DNA from: an uncultured Blautia sp.
GTDB lineage: Bacteria > Bacillota > Clostridia > Lachnospirales > Lachnospiraceae
Assembly: GCA_934402155.1 (NCBI GenBank)
Contig: CAKRTP010000018.1
Coordinates: forward strand, 1-22,202
Length of the DNA stretch: 22,202 nucleotides
Direction of reading: 5' to 3'
The notes beneath the pieces were generated by a model, which was given only the letters and a program-made list of their open reading frames with translations, was not told where the DNA came from and did no database searches. The translations under genes were made by a program, and so were the position numbers. Shown one piece after another: positions 1 through 7,551 of the stretch (positions are counted from its first letter, which is position 1; the number at the start of each line of letters is the position of its first letter).

Positions 1-7
1 GTATTTC

Positions 8-2062
8 TCAGTTTCCGAGAACAGCGGAGATTTTAATCTCTTTTTCATTTTCACTGAGATCAAATTCCTCATTATCCTGTACGGTAAAGTGAACTTCATA
101 TAATACATTGTCAGATAAGGTATCCGGTGTTTCGCCATTCTCTGTCTGAATATGCCACAGCTCTGCCGGTACCTCTTTTAAGGAACCATCTGCTTCGTAG
201 GCATAAAGCTTAAGACTGCCGGTTTCCCCGGAAATTCCCTTCATGCGCAGAGCAACGGTTGTATTTGGATGAACATTTTCAATTGTGACAGTGTTCAGCC
301 ATCCTGTTACATTTCCCTGTCCGCCATCAGCTTCGAATTTTTCCTGACTTAAGAGATTTCGATTTGTTTTGTCAAGATCTACTTTGCGGTAAGGCATCTC
401 CGGAAGATATACAAATCGATCCTGTAATCTCAGAAGCTCAAGATATCCGGTTGGACAGTAGAGAGCATTTCCGCTGTTTCCGGCATACATACCAATTGCC
501 ATATTGTTATATCCGGGTTTATTGGAGACATCCATGGTAAATACAGTTTCGCCAGTCTCGAAGTCAAGCATAATATACTGCCACATACCTGTTTCCATAT
601 CCTGCACGTAACCGTAAATATATCCGGTTGCAGTAGAGAGCTTCATCATAGAGGTGTCAGACAGGTCACTTCTGCACCAGATGCTCTTCATTTCATAGCC
701 GTTATCTGTTTTGATGGTATCTACGCGCTCTACACCAGGGGCGATCATTTTATTACCCTGTCTCAGCCAGTTTACATCATAAATATTTTCGTAACTCTGG
801 ATGGAGGAGTCGCTGTCTTCTTCTCCAAGGCTGGCACTTCCTGCACCGAACCAGTTGCATACGATGGTACTTACTGTTCCTGCACCGTTATCATATACAA
901 TCGCTGAGTTTTCAACAGATACCTGTACATTCTCCGGAAGTTCATCTATGACTGGCATAGTTGCAGCAGTTTCGCCGGTTTTCATATCCAGCGCGATCAG
1001 ATTTACAGGGTTCTGGTTATCTGTAAACATAACAAGATCCTTTGACAGGGACGGTGAGCAGCCGCTTCCCCATGCCAGACCTCCGCCGGTGGTGGAATCT
1101 CCTTCCTTGCTTTCTTTTGCACCGACACTCTCATAAGGAGTTTCCCATACTTTATTGATTCCATTATCTGCCTGGAACAGATAACAGTTTGTATTTGTAA
1201 GGATCACAGCACCGTCTTTGGAAGCGGAAATACCATTTTCTGCACCTTCACCAGGAGTCAGCTCGTATACAAAGACGGCATCTGACAGATTTGTTTCTTC
1301 TCCGTTCAAGATAGAATCAATGGCAGACCTGGAAATATAACCGATTGCACCTTGCTGCTTTCTGTCTGGATAAATACGGAAACCGCCTGTTGCAAACCAC
1401 AGATTTCCGTCGTAATCAAATACAACAGAAAGAAGATTCTGATCCAGTGTCTTTCCAAGCTTTTCTTCAGCGACAGCCTTTATGTCGATATCCAGTACTT
1501 TTTCAAATTCAGGAAGAACATTCCCTTCGTCATCCGTTGCCTTGAGCATAAGGACGTGATTATTGCTGGTAGGGCATACCAGACGGTTGCTCTCATCCAC
1601 AAAAGAATAAGAACTCTGTATCATATAGCCGCCGCCATCATGCTGTTTTGGTGAAAAGCAGCCTTCTGTCTGGGTTTCATCTGCATTTATATCACGAATG
1701 GCAAGGCCTCCAAGGAAAGGAACTACAGCATGTCCATAGGTGTCAAAAAAGATTGCAGGAGATGCATTGGGATTTGTTTTTTCGTAAGAAACATTGATTT
1801 CTGAGTAAATGCCAACAGGAAGTACCTCATCTGTGGAGTCTGTATTATAGCAGTCATGATGGATATTGGAATCACTGTCAGCCATATAAGGATTTTCGTC
1901 TACTATCTTGGCAGTCAGAGGTTTTATTGGTACTTCTGTCGATTTGGCAGCAGCTTCTTCTGTAGATGATGTCTCTTCAGCATATACGGCAGTCAGACTG
2001 CTCTCAGCTGTCATAGTGATCATGAATGCGGTCATTGCAAGGATTAAAGCTCTTTTTTTCAT
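8..2062 (-). CDS. Large secreted protein, beta-propeller-like, function unknown
   Basis: This 684-residue protein starts with a clear signal peptide: MKKR, a hydrophobic stretch, and a likely signal peptidase I cleavage after the AVYA motif near residue 28. A Ser/Thr/Glu/Ala-rich linker follows to about residue 45. The long body has repeated blade-like stretches, such as a DYDGNLWFATGG segment near residue 215, and mentions of display-like strands ending in aromatic-hydrophobic motifs. This fits a secreted beta-propeller (PQQ/YVTN-like), with a more beta-sandwich-like C-terminal part from about residue 570. I see no LPXTG motif, lipobox or C-terminal membrane anchor, so it is probably released or loosely surface-bound. 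The ATG follows a GGAGGG ribosome binding site, 27 bases after the degenerate receiver gene, so the two are probably co-transcribed. No enzyme motif is visible and the substrate is unknown. The protein is complete; its stop codon lies at the window's left edge. Confidence 0.8.
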   Translation of the reverse strand: MKKRALILAMTAFMITMTAESSLTAVYAEETSSTEEAAAKSTEVPIKPLTAKIVDENPYMADSDSNIHHDCYNTDSTDEVLPVGIYSEINVSYEKTNPNASPAIFFDTYGHAVVPFLGGLAIRDINADETQTEGCFSPKQHDGGGYMIQSSYSFVDESNRLVCPTSNNHVLMLKATDDEGNVLPEFEKVLDIDIKAVAEEKLGKTLDQNLLSVVFDYDGNLWFATGGFRIYPDRKQQGAIGYISRSAIDSILNGEETNLSDAVFVYELTPGEGAENGISASKDGAVILTNTNCYLFQADNGINKVWETPYESVGAKESKEGDSTTGGGLAWGSGCSPSLSKDLVMFTDNQNPVNLIALDMKTGETAATMPVIDELPENVQVSVENSAIVYDNGAGTVSTIVCNWFGAGSASLGEEDSDSSIQSYENIYDVNWLRQGNKMIAPGVERVDTIKTDNGYEMKSIWCRSDLSDTSMMKLSTATGYIYGYVQDMETGMWQYIMLDFETGETVFTMDVSNKPGYNNMAIGMYAGNSGNALYCPTGYLELLRLQDRFVYLPEMPYRKVDLDKTNRNLLSQEKFEADGGQGNVTGWLNTVTIENVHPNTTVALRMKGISGETGSLKLYAYEADGSLKEVPAELWHIQTENGETPDTLSDNVLYEVHFTVQDNEEFDLSENEKEIKISAVLGN

Positions 2063-2089
2063 TATATGTCCCTCCTGAACTATCGGTAT

Positions 2090-2467
2090 TTAAAAGATTG
2101 TTTTTTTTGATCTGAACCAGGCTCTGAGTCCTTCCTGGATCTTATATTTCCCCACAGGTTCCAGAAAAAAATATTCTATACGAAGTCTGAAAGCATGAAG
2201 TGAAAAATCCAAATCACTGCACCAGATGATCCCACATCCGGGAAATAAGGAGCGAAGATGTTCCGCAGCATTGAGACCATCCACTCCCGGTAATACAAGA
2301 AGTACGACATCCGGGATATTTGTCTGTATCTTTTTAAAAAAAGCTTCCTGATCCTGATAAGTTTCAAGCAAAGGAAAAAGCTTTTGATCTATGCAGTAAT
2401 CTGTAATTATCTTTGCATAATTTTCACCCTCATGTTCATGGTCTGTTAATACTGCAATACGATACAC
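2090..2467 (-). CDS. Stand-alone degenerate receiver-domain protein (pseudo-receiver)
   Basis: This 125-residue protein has the shape of a CheY-like receiver domain with no output domain. The strand-3 motif reads PDVVLLVLPGVDG at residues 52-64. Active receivers have the phospho-accepting Asp after the hydrophobic strand (LLDxxxPGxDG); here it is Val and the loop is two residues shorter. The acidic pair after strand 1 is reduced to one Asp (VLTDHEHEG). The conserved Lys of strand 5 (usually LLKPF) is replaced by Glu (FFLEPVG, about residues 101-106). It is therefore unlikely to be phosphorylated in the usual way and may act by protein-protein contact. The start is GTG, chosen because GGAGG lies six bases upstream. 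The secreted-protein gene follows closely, and a LytTR/GHKL two-component system is encoded divergently upstream. A partner role in that system is inference. Confidence 0.75.
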   Translation of the reverse strand: MYRIAVLTDHEHEGENYAKIITDYCIDQKLFPLLETYQDQEAFFKKIQTNIPDVVLLVLPGVDGLNAAEHLRSLFPGCGIIWCSDLDFSLHAFRLRIEYFFLEPVGKYKIQEGLRAWFRSKKTIF

Positions 2468-2538
2468 AAGTTTCCTCCTTTCACTATGGGATATTCAAGA
2501 ATGCATTTAACGGAATCAAGAAAGGCTTCTGCTCAATT

Positions 2539-2550
2539 GCAGATATCTGC
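2539..2550. promoter_or_regulatory. Perfect 12-bp palindrome in the divergent two-component region
   Basis: GCAGATATCTGC is a perfect inverted repeat. It sits 72 bases upstream of the pseudo-receiver start and about 150 bases from the response regulator's -10. Nearby AAAGGC (2521-2526) and GCCTTT (2549-2554) could also pair with each other. It could be an operator or part of a transcript hairpin; there is no direct evidence. The rest of the 2468-2803 gap holds only the phased repeats and promoter listed separately. Confidence 0.3.
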
Positions 2551-2628
2551 CTTTGGACAGCTGTATTGCGAGGGGGATTCATTAGTTGGTTTTATTATAT
2601 GAAAAGTAAGGATGATTTCAAGTATTCT

Positions 2629-2681
2629 GTCACGAAACGCCGTAAAATGACACGAATTGCAAAAATACTTTACGTGGATTG
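2629..2681 (+). repeat. Three 20-bp-phased direct repeats centred on ACG
   Basis: GTCACGAAACG (2629-2639) and GACACGAATTG (2649-2659) match at 8 of 11 positions and are exactly 20 bases apart. A weaker third copy, TTTACGTGGAT, begins at 2669, again 20 bases on; the ACG core falls at 2632, 2652 and 2672. The repeats lie just upstream of the extended -10 element of the LytTR operon. Spacing of about two helical turns is typical of LytTR-family binding sites, although the bases do not closely match the published LytTR consensus. Confidence 0.45.
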
Positions 2682-2694
2682 GATGAATGTTTTG

Positions 2695-2703
2695 TGATAT
2701 ACT
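2695..2703 (+). promoter_or_regulatory. Extended -10 promoter of the two-component operon
   Basis: TGATATACT provides a TG motif one base before a TATACT hexamer. The region 17 bases upstream has no good -35 box, which fits an activator-dependent promoter. The predicted start near 2710 would give a leader of about 94 bases before the response regulator gene. Confidence 0.45.
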
Positions 2704-2803
2704 GTTTCTATGATGCTTGGAATAAAGGTATGAATCCATAGCAGGATGCTCATAAGTGGACGAGAGATCCTGACATTTATTCCGATATGAACAAGAGGGT
2801 AAT

Positions 2804-3526
2804 GTGACTATGAAAATTGCGATTGTTGATGATATAAAAGAAGAACGCACGTTATTGCATGGATGGCTGTGTAACCAGCTTTCCCAAAGAAATATTCCTG
2901 CTGATCTTGTTGAGTTTGAATCAGGGGAGGAATTTCTTCTGGCAGCAAAAGAGCGTCCTTTTACTGTTTTATTTCTGGATATTTATATGAGTGGGGCAAA
3001 TGGAATTGAAATTGCAAAGGAACTTAGAAAGACAGATCCGGATTGTCTCCTGATCTTTACTACCACATCTACAGATCATGCGCTGGAAGGATTCAGAGTG
3101 CGGGCGCTGCATTATCTTGTAAAGCCGTACAAGGAAAAAGAAATTTCCGTTCTGCTTGATGAAATACTTTCCAGGATCCCGGATTCAGGAAAGTACATAG
3201 ATGTAAAAGTAAATGGGAGCAATATACAGATTCCTTTCAAGAATATTATTTATGCGGAACATTTCTCTCATATGATCCATATTCATACTACAGGCGGGAA
3301 GGAACTGATCACCCGTCAGTCTTTTGAAATGTTTACGGCTCCACTCAAAATGGATCCACGCTTTTATGCGTGCAACAGGGGTATCGTGATCAATCTGGAG
3401 CATGCGGTTGATTTTGATGGAACTATGTTTCTTATGGACGATGATAACAATATTCCGGTCAGTCGTAAGCTTCTCAAAAATGCCAGACAGATCTTTATGG
3501 AATTTCTGTTTCAGAGAGGAAAATAA
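2804..3526 (+). CDS. LytTR-family response regulator (AgrA-like)
   Basis: This DNA-binding response regulator has an N-terminal receiver and a C-terminal LytTR domain. In the receiver, the acidic pair is IVDD (Asp9, Asp10), the phosphoacceptor is Asp59 in LFLDIYMSG, a Thr run lies at 86-88, and the strand-5 Lys is in YLVKPY at 107. The LytTR domain spans about residues 132-235, with the typical YAEHFSHMIHI and CNRGIVINL segments. The GTG at 2804 sits four bases after AGAGGG; an ATG two codons later (2810), ten bases after the same site, is an equally good start. The sensor kinase gene follows after two bases, so the pair is a co-translated two-component system. Likely targets are its own promoter, which carries phased repeats, and the divergent pseudo-receiver/secreted-protein pair; both are inferences from position. 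Confidence 0.93.
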   Translation: MTMKIAIVDDIKEERTLLHGWLCNQLSQRNIPADLVEFESGEEFLLAAKERPFTVLFLDIYMSGANGIEIAKELRKTDPDCLLIFTTTSTDHALEGFRVRALHYLVKPYKEKEISVLLDEILSRIPDSGKYIDVKVNGSNIQIPFKNIIYAEHFSHMIHIHTTGGKELITRQSFEMFTAPLKMDPRFYACNRGIVINLEHAVDFDGTMFLMDDDNNIPVSRKLLKNARQIFMEFLFQRGK

Positions 3527-3528
3527 AA

Positions 3529-4848
3529 ATGTATGAAATGATGCGCCCTGTACTGGAGCTTGCTGTTATTATCCCGGGTATGCTTCTTGCTTATCTGCCG
3601 GTAAAAGCCTGCATGAAGCAGGCTCCTTTTAAACTTGCATTGTGGATGTTTCCGCTGCTTGCAGGAATCAGTCTGTCAGGCGGTGCTGTCTGTTATATTT
3701 TTCAGATTCCTGCCAGACTGCCGCTGATACCCATATTGATGCTCCTTATGCTGATCTACCATAAAACTCTTGAGATCTCCATCTGGAAATCCGCTAATAT
3801 CTTTCTGGCAGTCTGTGCCGTTTTTTCCTGTGTAAACAGTCTGTCCCGGGCAGTAAATGCGATCATGATTTTTGGACCTGACATCGCAGAAAAGCAATTA
3901 TGGTTTTGTGTAAAAGCAGGTATTTTTTATAATCTGATATGTCTGAGTTTTGTTTTGGCAGCATGGTATCCGGCTACGCATATGGTGCGGATCCTGGTGT
4001 CAGATGAAAATTTTGCCCAGACCTGGTATGTATTCTGGATTCTGCCACTGATCTTTATCGGATTAAATCGTTTTATGGTTCCGAAATATCAGAGTACTTT
4101 GTATACAGGTCGGATTCTGCAGATATATATAGTGGTCAGTCTTGTGCTGTTGGTGATTCTGACTCTTTTTTATGCAATGTTTCTCATGATGGCACTCAGT
4201 CTGAACAGAAATGCAAGGCTTCAGCAGGAAAATCATTTTCTTTCCCTGCAGCGCGCAAGATATGATAATCTTTGTGCTGCCATTGAAGAGACAAGGCAGG
4301 TTCGTCATGATATCCGTCATCATTGGCTTCAATTATCGGCTCTGGCAGAAAATGGAGAGATGGAAAAAATTAAAGAATATCTTTCCAGTGCCGACAGCAA
4401 AATGCCAAGTTTTGATTTTCATTTCTGTGATAATCAGGCTGCAGACAGTATACTTGGATATTATTCAGCACATGCAAAACGAGAAGGCATTCCGTTTCTT
4501 GCCAAGATCGATCTTCCGGTGCATTTTCCTGTAGATGAAATGGATATGTGCCTGGTACTTTCAAATCTTCTGGAAAATGCGGTGGAAGCCAGTCTCAAGA
4601 CAGAACGTTCCAGGAGAAAGATTACTGTGGAAATGTATTTGCATCATACACATATTCTTCTGATCCAGGTGGAAAATACTTTCGACGAAAAAATACGGGA
4701 AAAGAATGATGTTTTTCAGTCGACTAAACATTCCGGAAATGGAATAGGAATTCAGTCCGTACGCCATATAACTGAAAAAAACGGCGGTGCCAGCAGTTTT
4801 ATTTATGAAAATGGAATTTTTACAGCAAAAGTCATGCTTCGAATATAA
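3529..4848 (+). CDS. GHKL sensor histidine kinase (AgrC-like)
   Basis: This is a membrane sensor kinase of 439 residues. About six hydrophobic spans fill residues 7-225, a polytopic sensor region typical of AgrC-type kinases. A short coiled segment follows (LNRNARLQQENHFLSLQRAR). The phosphoacceptor His260 lies in RQVRHDIRHH. The C-terminal GHKL ATPase domain has an N-box at NLLENAVEAS (346-355) and a G-box at GNGIGIQS (403-410). It should phosphorylate the LytTR regulator encoded two bases upstream. The signal is unknown. No AgrD-like peptide gene or AgrB-like processing protein is visible nearby, so a classical Agr peptide circuit is not supported. AGAGAGGA precedes the ATG by eight bases. 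Confidence 0.93.
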   Translation: MYEMMRPVLELAVIIPGMLLAYLPVKACMKQAPFKLALWMFPLLAGISLSGGAVCYIFQIPARLPLIPILMLLMLIYHKTLEISIWKSANIFLAVCAVFSCVNSLSRAVNAIMIFGPDIAEKQLWFCVKAGIFYNLICLSFVLAAWYPATHMVRILVSDENFAQTWYVFWILPLIFIGLNRFMVPKYQSTLYTGRILQIYIVVSLVLLVILTLFYAMFLMMALSLNRNARLQQENHFLSLQRARYDNLCAAIEETRQVRHDIRHHWLQLSALAENGEMEKIKEYLSSADSKMPSFDFHFCDNQAADSILGYYSAHAKREGIPFLAKIDLPVHFPVDEMDMCLVLSNLLENAVEASLKTERSRRKITVEMYLHHTHILLIQVENTFDEKIREKNDVFQSTKHSGNGIGIQSVRHITEKNGGASSFIYENGIFTAKVMLRI

Positions 4849-4863
4849 ACAGGAGAAGAGCAG

Positions 4864-5607
4864 ATGAACAAAACTATGAATAATAAATTTGCAGTATGCA
4901 TACAAAAAGGTGGCCAGCGAGATCAGGCAGAGTCCTTTGCGAGGCGGACAGACAGTCAGATCGTGGATAAGCCAGGAAAAAACCTTACAGTTCTTTTTGA
5001 TTCGAAAGGGGTTTCTCTGACAGGATATGGACTGACATATCAGGGAGATTTTGAAAATATGACTCACCGCGTTACGAATGGCAGATTACAGCACGAAATG
5101 CTGGTGCGGGCATCAAAGTCCGAGAAGATCGGCCGCAAAGCGATCGATGCCACAGCGGGAATGGGAGAGGATGCGTTCCTTCTGGCGGCACAGGGTTATG
5201 AGGTGACTCTGTATGAACAGAATCCTGTGGTTGCGATACTTCTGAAAGATGCACTTCGACGTGCAAAGAAAAATATGATACTTAAGGATATTGCTGCCAG
5301 AATGAAGCTGGTTGAGGGCGACAGCGTAGAATGTATGTCCAGGCTCCTGGATCCGGTGGATGTGATCTATCTGGATCCGATGTTTCCGGCAAGGCAGAAA
5401 TCAAGCCTGATCAACAAGAAACTTCAGCTGATCCAGAAGCTGGAGCCTCCCTGCTCGGAGGAAACAGATCTCTTTGATGCAGCAATCAAGGCCGGTCCGG
5501 ACAAGATCATCGTAAAGCGTCCGCTGAAGAGTGAATTCCTTGCAGGGAGAAAACCTTCCTACACCTTAAATGGCAAGGCAATCCGGTATGACTGCTACAC
5601 ATTATAA
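4864..5607 (+). CDS. rsmJ: RsmJ-like 16S rRNA guanine-N2 methyltransferase
   Basis: This 247-residue protein is a class I SAM-dependent methyltransferase of the RsmJ (YhiQ) family, which in E. coli methylates G1516 of 16S rRNA. The SAM-binding motif I is DATAGMGEDAF (95-105), followed by the acidic-loop motif YEQNPVVAILL (117-127). The catalytic motif YLDPMFPARQKSS (169-181) closely follows the YLDPMFPHKQKSA pattern of RsmJ. An N-terminal region of about 60 residues precedes the SAM domain, as in the family. It starts 15 bases after the sensor kinase stop with AGGAGAAGAG before the ATG, so it probably shares the two-component transcript. That linkage has no obvious functional logic. A good hairpin terminator follows its stop. 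Confidence 0.85.
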   Translation: MNKTMNNKFAVCIQKGGQRDQAESFARRTDSQIVDKPGKNLTVLFDSKGVSLTGYGLTYQGDFENMTHRVTNGRLQHEMLVRASKSEKIGRKAIDATAGMGEDAFLLAAQGYEVTLYEQNPVVAILLKDALRRAKKNMILKDIAARMKLVEGDSVECMSRLLDPVDVIYLDPMFPARQKSSLINKKLQLIQKLEPPCSEETDLFDAAIKAGPDKIIVKRPLKSEFLAGRKPSYTLNGKAIRYDCYTL

Positions 5608-5625
5608 ACTAACTCATCATACGTA

Positions 5626-5659
5626 AAGAAGCTGCTCGGCGGGCAGCTTCTTCTGTTTT
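5626..5659 (+). terminator. Rho-independent terminator after rsmJ
   Basis: A perfect 10-bp stem, AAGAAGCTGC (5626-5635) with GCAGCTTCTT (5643-5652), has a seven-base GC-rich loop and is followed by CTGTTTT. It ends the two-component/rsmJ transcript between convergent genes. The T-run on the opposite strand is short, so termination there is less certain. Confidence 0.85.
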
Positions 5660-5670
5660 GCATATAATCC

Positions 5671-7461
5671 TTACTGAATCGGTTCGAAATCTGCAGCACC
5701 GTGTTTGCACAGCGGGCAGATGTAGTCTTCCGGAAGTTCATCGCCTTCATAGATATATCCGCAGACTTTGCAGACAAAGCCTTTCTTTCCGTCTGTCTGT
5801 GGTTTTGGTTTTACATTGTTCTGATAGTAGGTATAGGTCATGGTTTCCCGGTCGCTCATGACGCGGGCTTCCGTGACACTGCAGATGAACATTCCGTGAG
5901 TGCCGAGATCCACATACTGTTCAACCTTCAGAGACATAAATGCGTTAATATATTTATCCAGGAATACAAGTCCGTTACCGGAACGGTTGACCTTCTGACC
6001 GGCAAATTTGTCTGTGGTCCTGCCGGACTGGAAGCCAAACTGTTCAAAGACAGAGAATGGTGCGTCAACAGACAGACAGTTTACATTCAGAATACCAGTC
6101 TGCTGGATAATATGATGTGAGTAATTTGCCTTATTGATATTTACAGCTACACGGTATGGATTATCGGTCAGCTGTGTGACTGTGTTTACGATCAGTCCGT
6201 TGTCACGTTTTCCATCACTGGAGGTCACAACATAGAGACCGTAGCCGATGCGGAAAAGAGCAGACATATCATTTTTGTTGGCAAGATCATCACTTTTTGC
6301 AATATATTCTTTGCAGAGCTCGTCGGACATTGCGTCGATCTGTTTTCTGTTATCTTCTTTTACGGCAGACCAGATATGAACATTATTTTTTACCCAGTTG
6401 ATCTTTTTACATGGCGACATCATTTCTTTCATGATCTTTGCTGCGAGAGGAGCCCAGGATCCGTTTTCGATGAGAGCCACGGTACGGTTCTGGAAGTTAT
6501 GTTCTACCAGTCTCGTGATAAAGTCATTCATGAACGGATAGATACTTGCATTATAAGTGGTTGTTGCAAGAACCAGTTTGGAGTAGCGGAAAGCATCGCT
6601 GAGTGCCAGTGACATGTCATCTCTTGCAAGATCATAGACAAGAACTCTTGGGCAGCCTTTTGATCTGAGTTTTTCTGCGAGAAGATAGACGGCATCTCTG
6701 GTGTGTCCATAGACAGATGTGTAGGCGATCACAATTCCGTCTGTTTCCGCTGTATAGGAAGACCAGGTGTCGTAGAGACCGATGTAATGTCCAAGATCTT
6801 CTGTGAGAACAGGACCATGAAGCGGACAGATTTTCTGAATATCAAGAGTGGCAGCAACTTTGAGGAGTGCCTGCACCTGTTTTCCATATTTTCCTACAAT
6901 ACCGATAAAGTAGCGTCTTGCTTCATCATCCCATGGCTCATCAGCATCAAGAGCACCGAATTTTCCAAATCCGTCAGCAGAGAAGAGAACTTTTTCTGTG
7001 CTGTCATATGTGACCATAACTTCCGGCCAGTGTACCATCGGTGCAAAAACAAAGGTAAGCTGATGATATCCGAGAGAAAGTGTTCCGCCGTTTTCTACTT
7101 CAATCCTGCGGCCGGTGAGATCAAGATCAAAAAAGTTCCGGATCATGTTAAAAGCTTTTACATTCGAAACAACCGTGGTGTCCGGATAGACTTTGAGGAA
7201 GTTTGCAACATTTGCAGCATGATCCGGTTCCATATGCTGTACGATGAGATAATCCGGTTTGCGGTCATCCAGAACCTGCTGAATGTTGTCCAGCCATTCA
7301 TGAGTAAAGGCAGCGTCTACAGTATCCATGACAGCAACTTTTTCATCCAGGATCACATAAGAGTTGTAGGACATGCCGTTTGGGACCTTGTACTGACCTT
7401 CAAAAAGATCGATCTGGTGATCATTAACACCGACATATTTGATAGTATCTGTAATCTTCAT
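5671..7461 (-). CDS. Multidomain flavodiiron protein with flavin reductase and rubredoxin domains
   Basis: This 596-residue flavodiiron protein reduces O2 to water and/or NO to N2O in the cytosol of anaerobes. The N-terminal beta-lactamase-fold diiron domain has the full ligand set: His76, Glu78, Asp80 and His81 in QHMEPDH, His144 in MVHWPE, Asp163 in SADGFG, and His215 in CPLHGP. A flavodoxin domain follows (about 243-385, FMN loop YTSVYGHTRD). A flavin-reductase-like FMN domain spans about 400-550. A C-terminal rubredoxin has iron ligands Cys564/567 (CKVCGY) and Cys582/585 (CPLC). This order is that of class F flavodiiron proteins, which can take electrons from NAD(P)H without separate redox partners. 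The rubredoxin is the short, rubrerythrin-type version, with only 14 residues between the Cys pairs. GGAGG precedes the ATG. A Crp/Fnr-type gene is divergent upstream and is its likely regulator. Function is firm from domains; O2 versus NO preference is not readable. Confidence 0.95.
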   Translation of the reverse strand: MKITDTIKYVGVNDHQIDLFEGQYKVPNGMSYNSYVILDEKVAVMDTVDAAFTHEWLDNIQQVLDDRKPDYLIVQHMEPDHAANVANFLKVYPDTTVVSNVKAFNMIRNFFDLDLTGRRIEVENGGTLSLGYHQLTFVFAPMVHWPEVMVTYDSTEKVLFSADGFGKFGALDADEPWDDEARRYFIGIVGKYGKQVQALLKVAATLDIQKICPLHGPVLTEDLGHYIGLYDTWSSYTAETDGIVIAYTSVYGHTRDAVYLLAEKLRSKGCPRVLVYDLARDDMSLALSDAFRYSKLVLATTTYNASIYPFMNDFITRLVEHNFQNRTVALIENGSWAPLAAKIMKEMMSPCKKINWVKNNVHIWSAVKEDNRKQIDAMSDELCKEYIAKSDDLANKNDMSALFRIGYGLYVVTSSDGKRDNGLIVNTVTQLTDNPYRVAVNINKANYSHHIIQQTGILNVNCLSVDAPFSVFEQFGFQSGRTTDKFAGQKVNRSGNGLVFLDKYINAFMSLKVEQYVDLGTHGMFICSVTEARVMSDRETMTYTYYQNNVKPKPQTDGKKGFVCKVCGYIYEGDELPEDYICPLCKHGAADFEPIQ

Positions 7462-7511
7462 AGTGATATCCTCCAGTTCATTTTAATATTTATTATGAGT
7501 GGTTCTTATCT

Positions 7512-7524
7512 GTAACTTTGTTAA
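7512..7524. promoter_or_regulatory. Palindrome GTAAC-TTT-GTTAA near the flavodiiron start site
   Basis: GTAAC and GTTAA flank a three-base spacer; the inner TAAC/GTTA arms are a perfect inverted repeat. The form resembles GTAAC-N3-GTTAC-type sites that I recall being proposed for HcpR-like Crp/Fnr regulators in clostridia. It overlaps the start site predicted from the TATACT box, where a bound protein would repress. With another possible -10 (TATTAA, minus strand, 7488-7483), it would instead lie at about -42. Confidence 0.35.
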
Positions 7525-7525
7525 A

Positions 7526-7531
7526 AGTATA
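7526..7531 (-). promoter_or_regulatory. Candidate -10 box for the flavodiiron gene
   Basis: TATACT is read on the minus strand, with a poor -35 (CAGATT) 17 bases upstream. The predicted start is 7519, giving a 58-base leader. The weak -35 plus a palindrome centred at -41.5 fits a class II activator-dependent promoter. Confidence 0.45.
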
Positions 7532-7551
7532 ACAGAATAAGAGGGGGAAAT

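Noticed and set aside
2804..4848. Classical agr peptide quorum-sensing locus
   Set aside because: No AgrB-like processing protein or AgrD-like peptide gene is visible on either side; only the kinase and regulator resemble Agr.
6703..7515. 270-codon open frame on the plus strand
   Set aside because: It lies opposite the flavodiiron gene, whose domains and catalytic residues are intact; it has no family motifs and no ribosome binding site of note.
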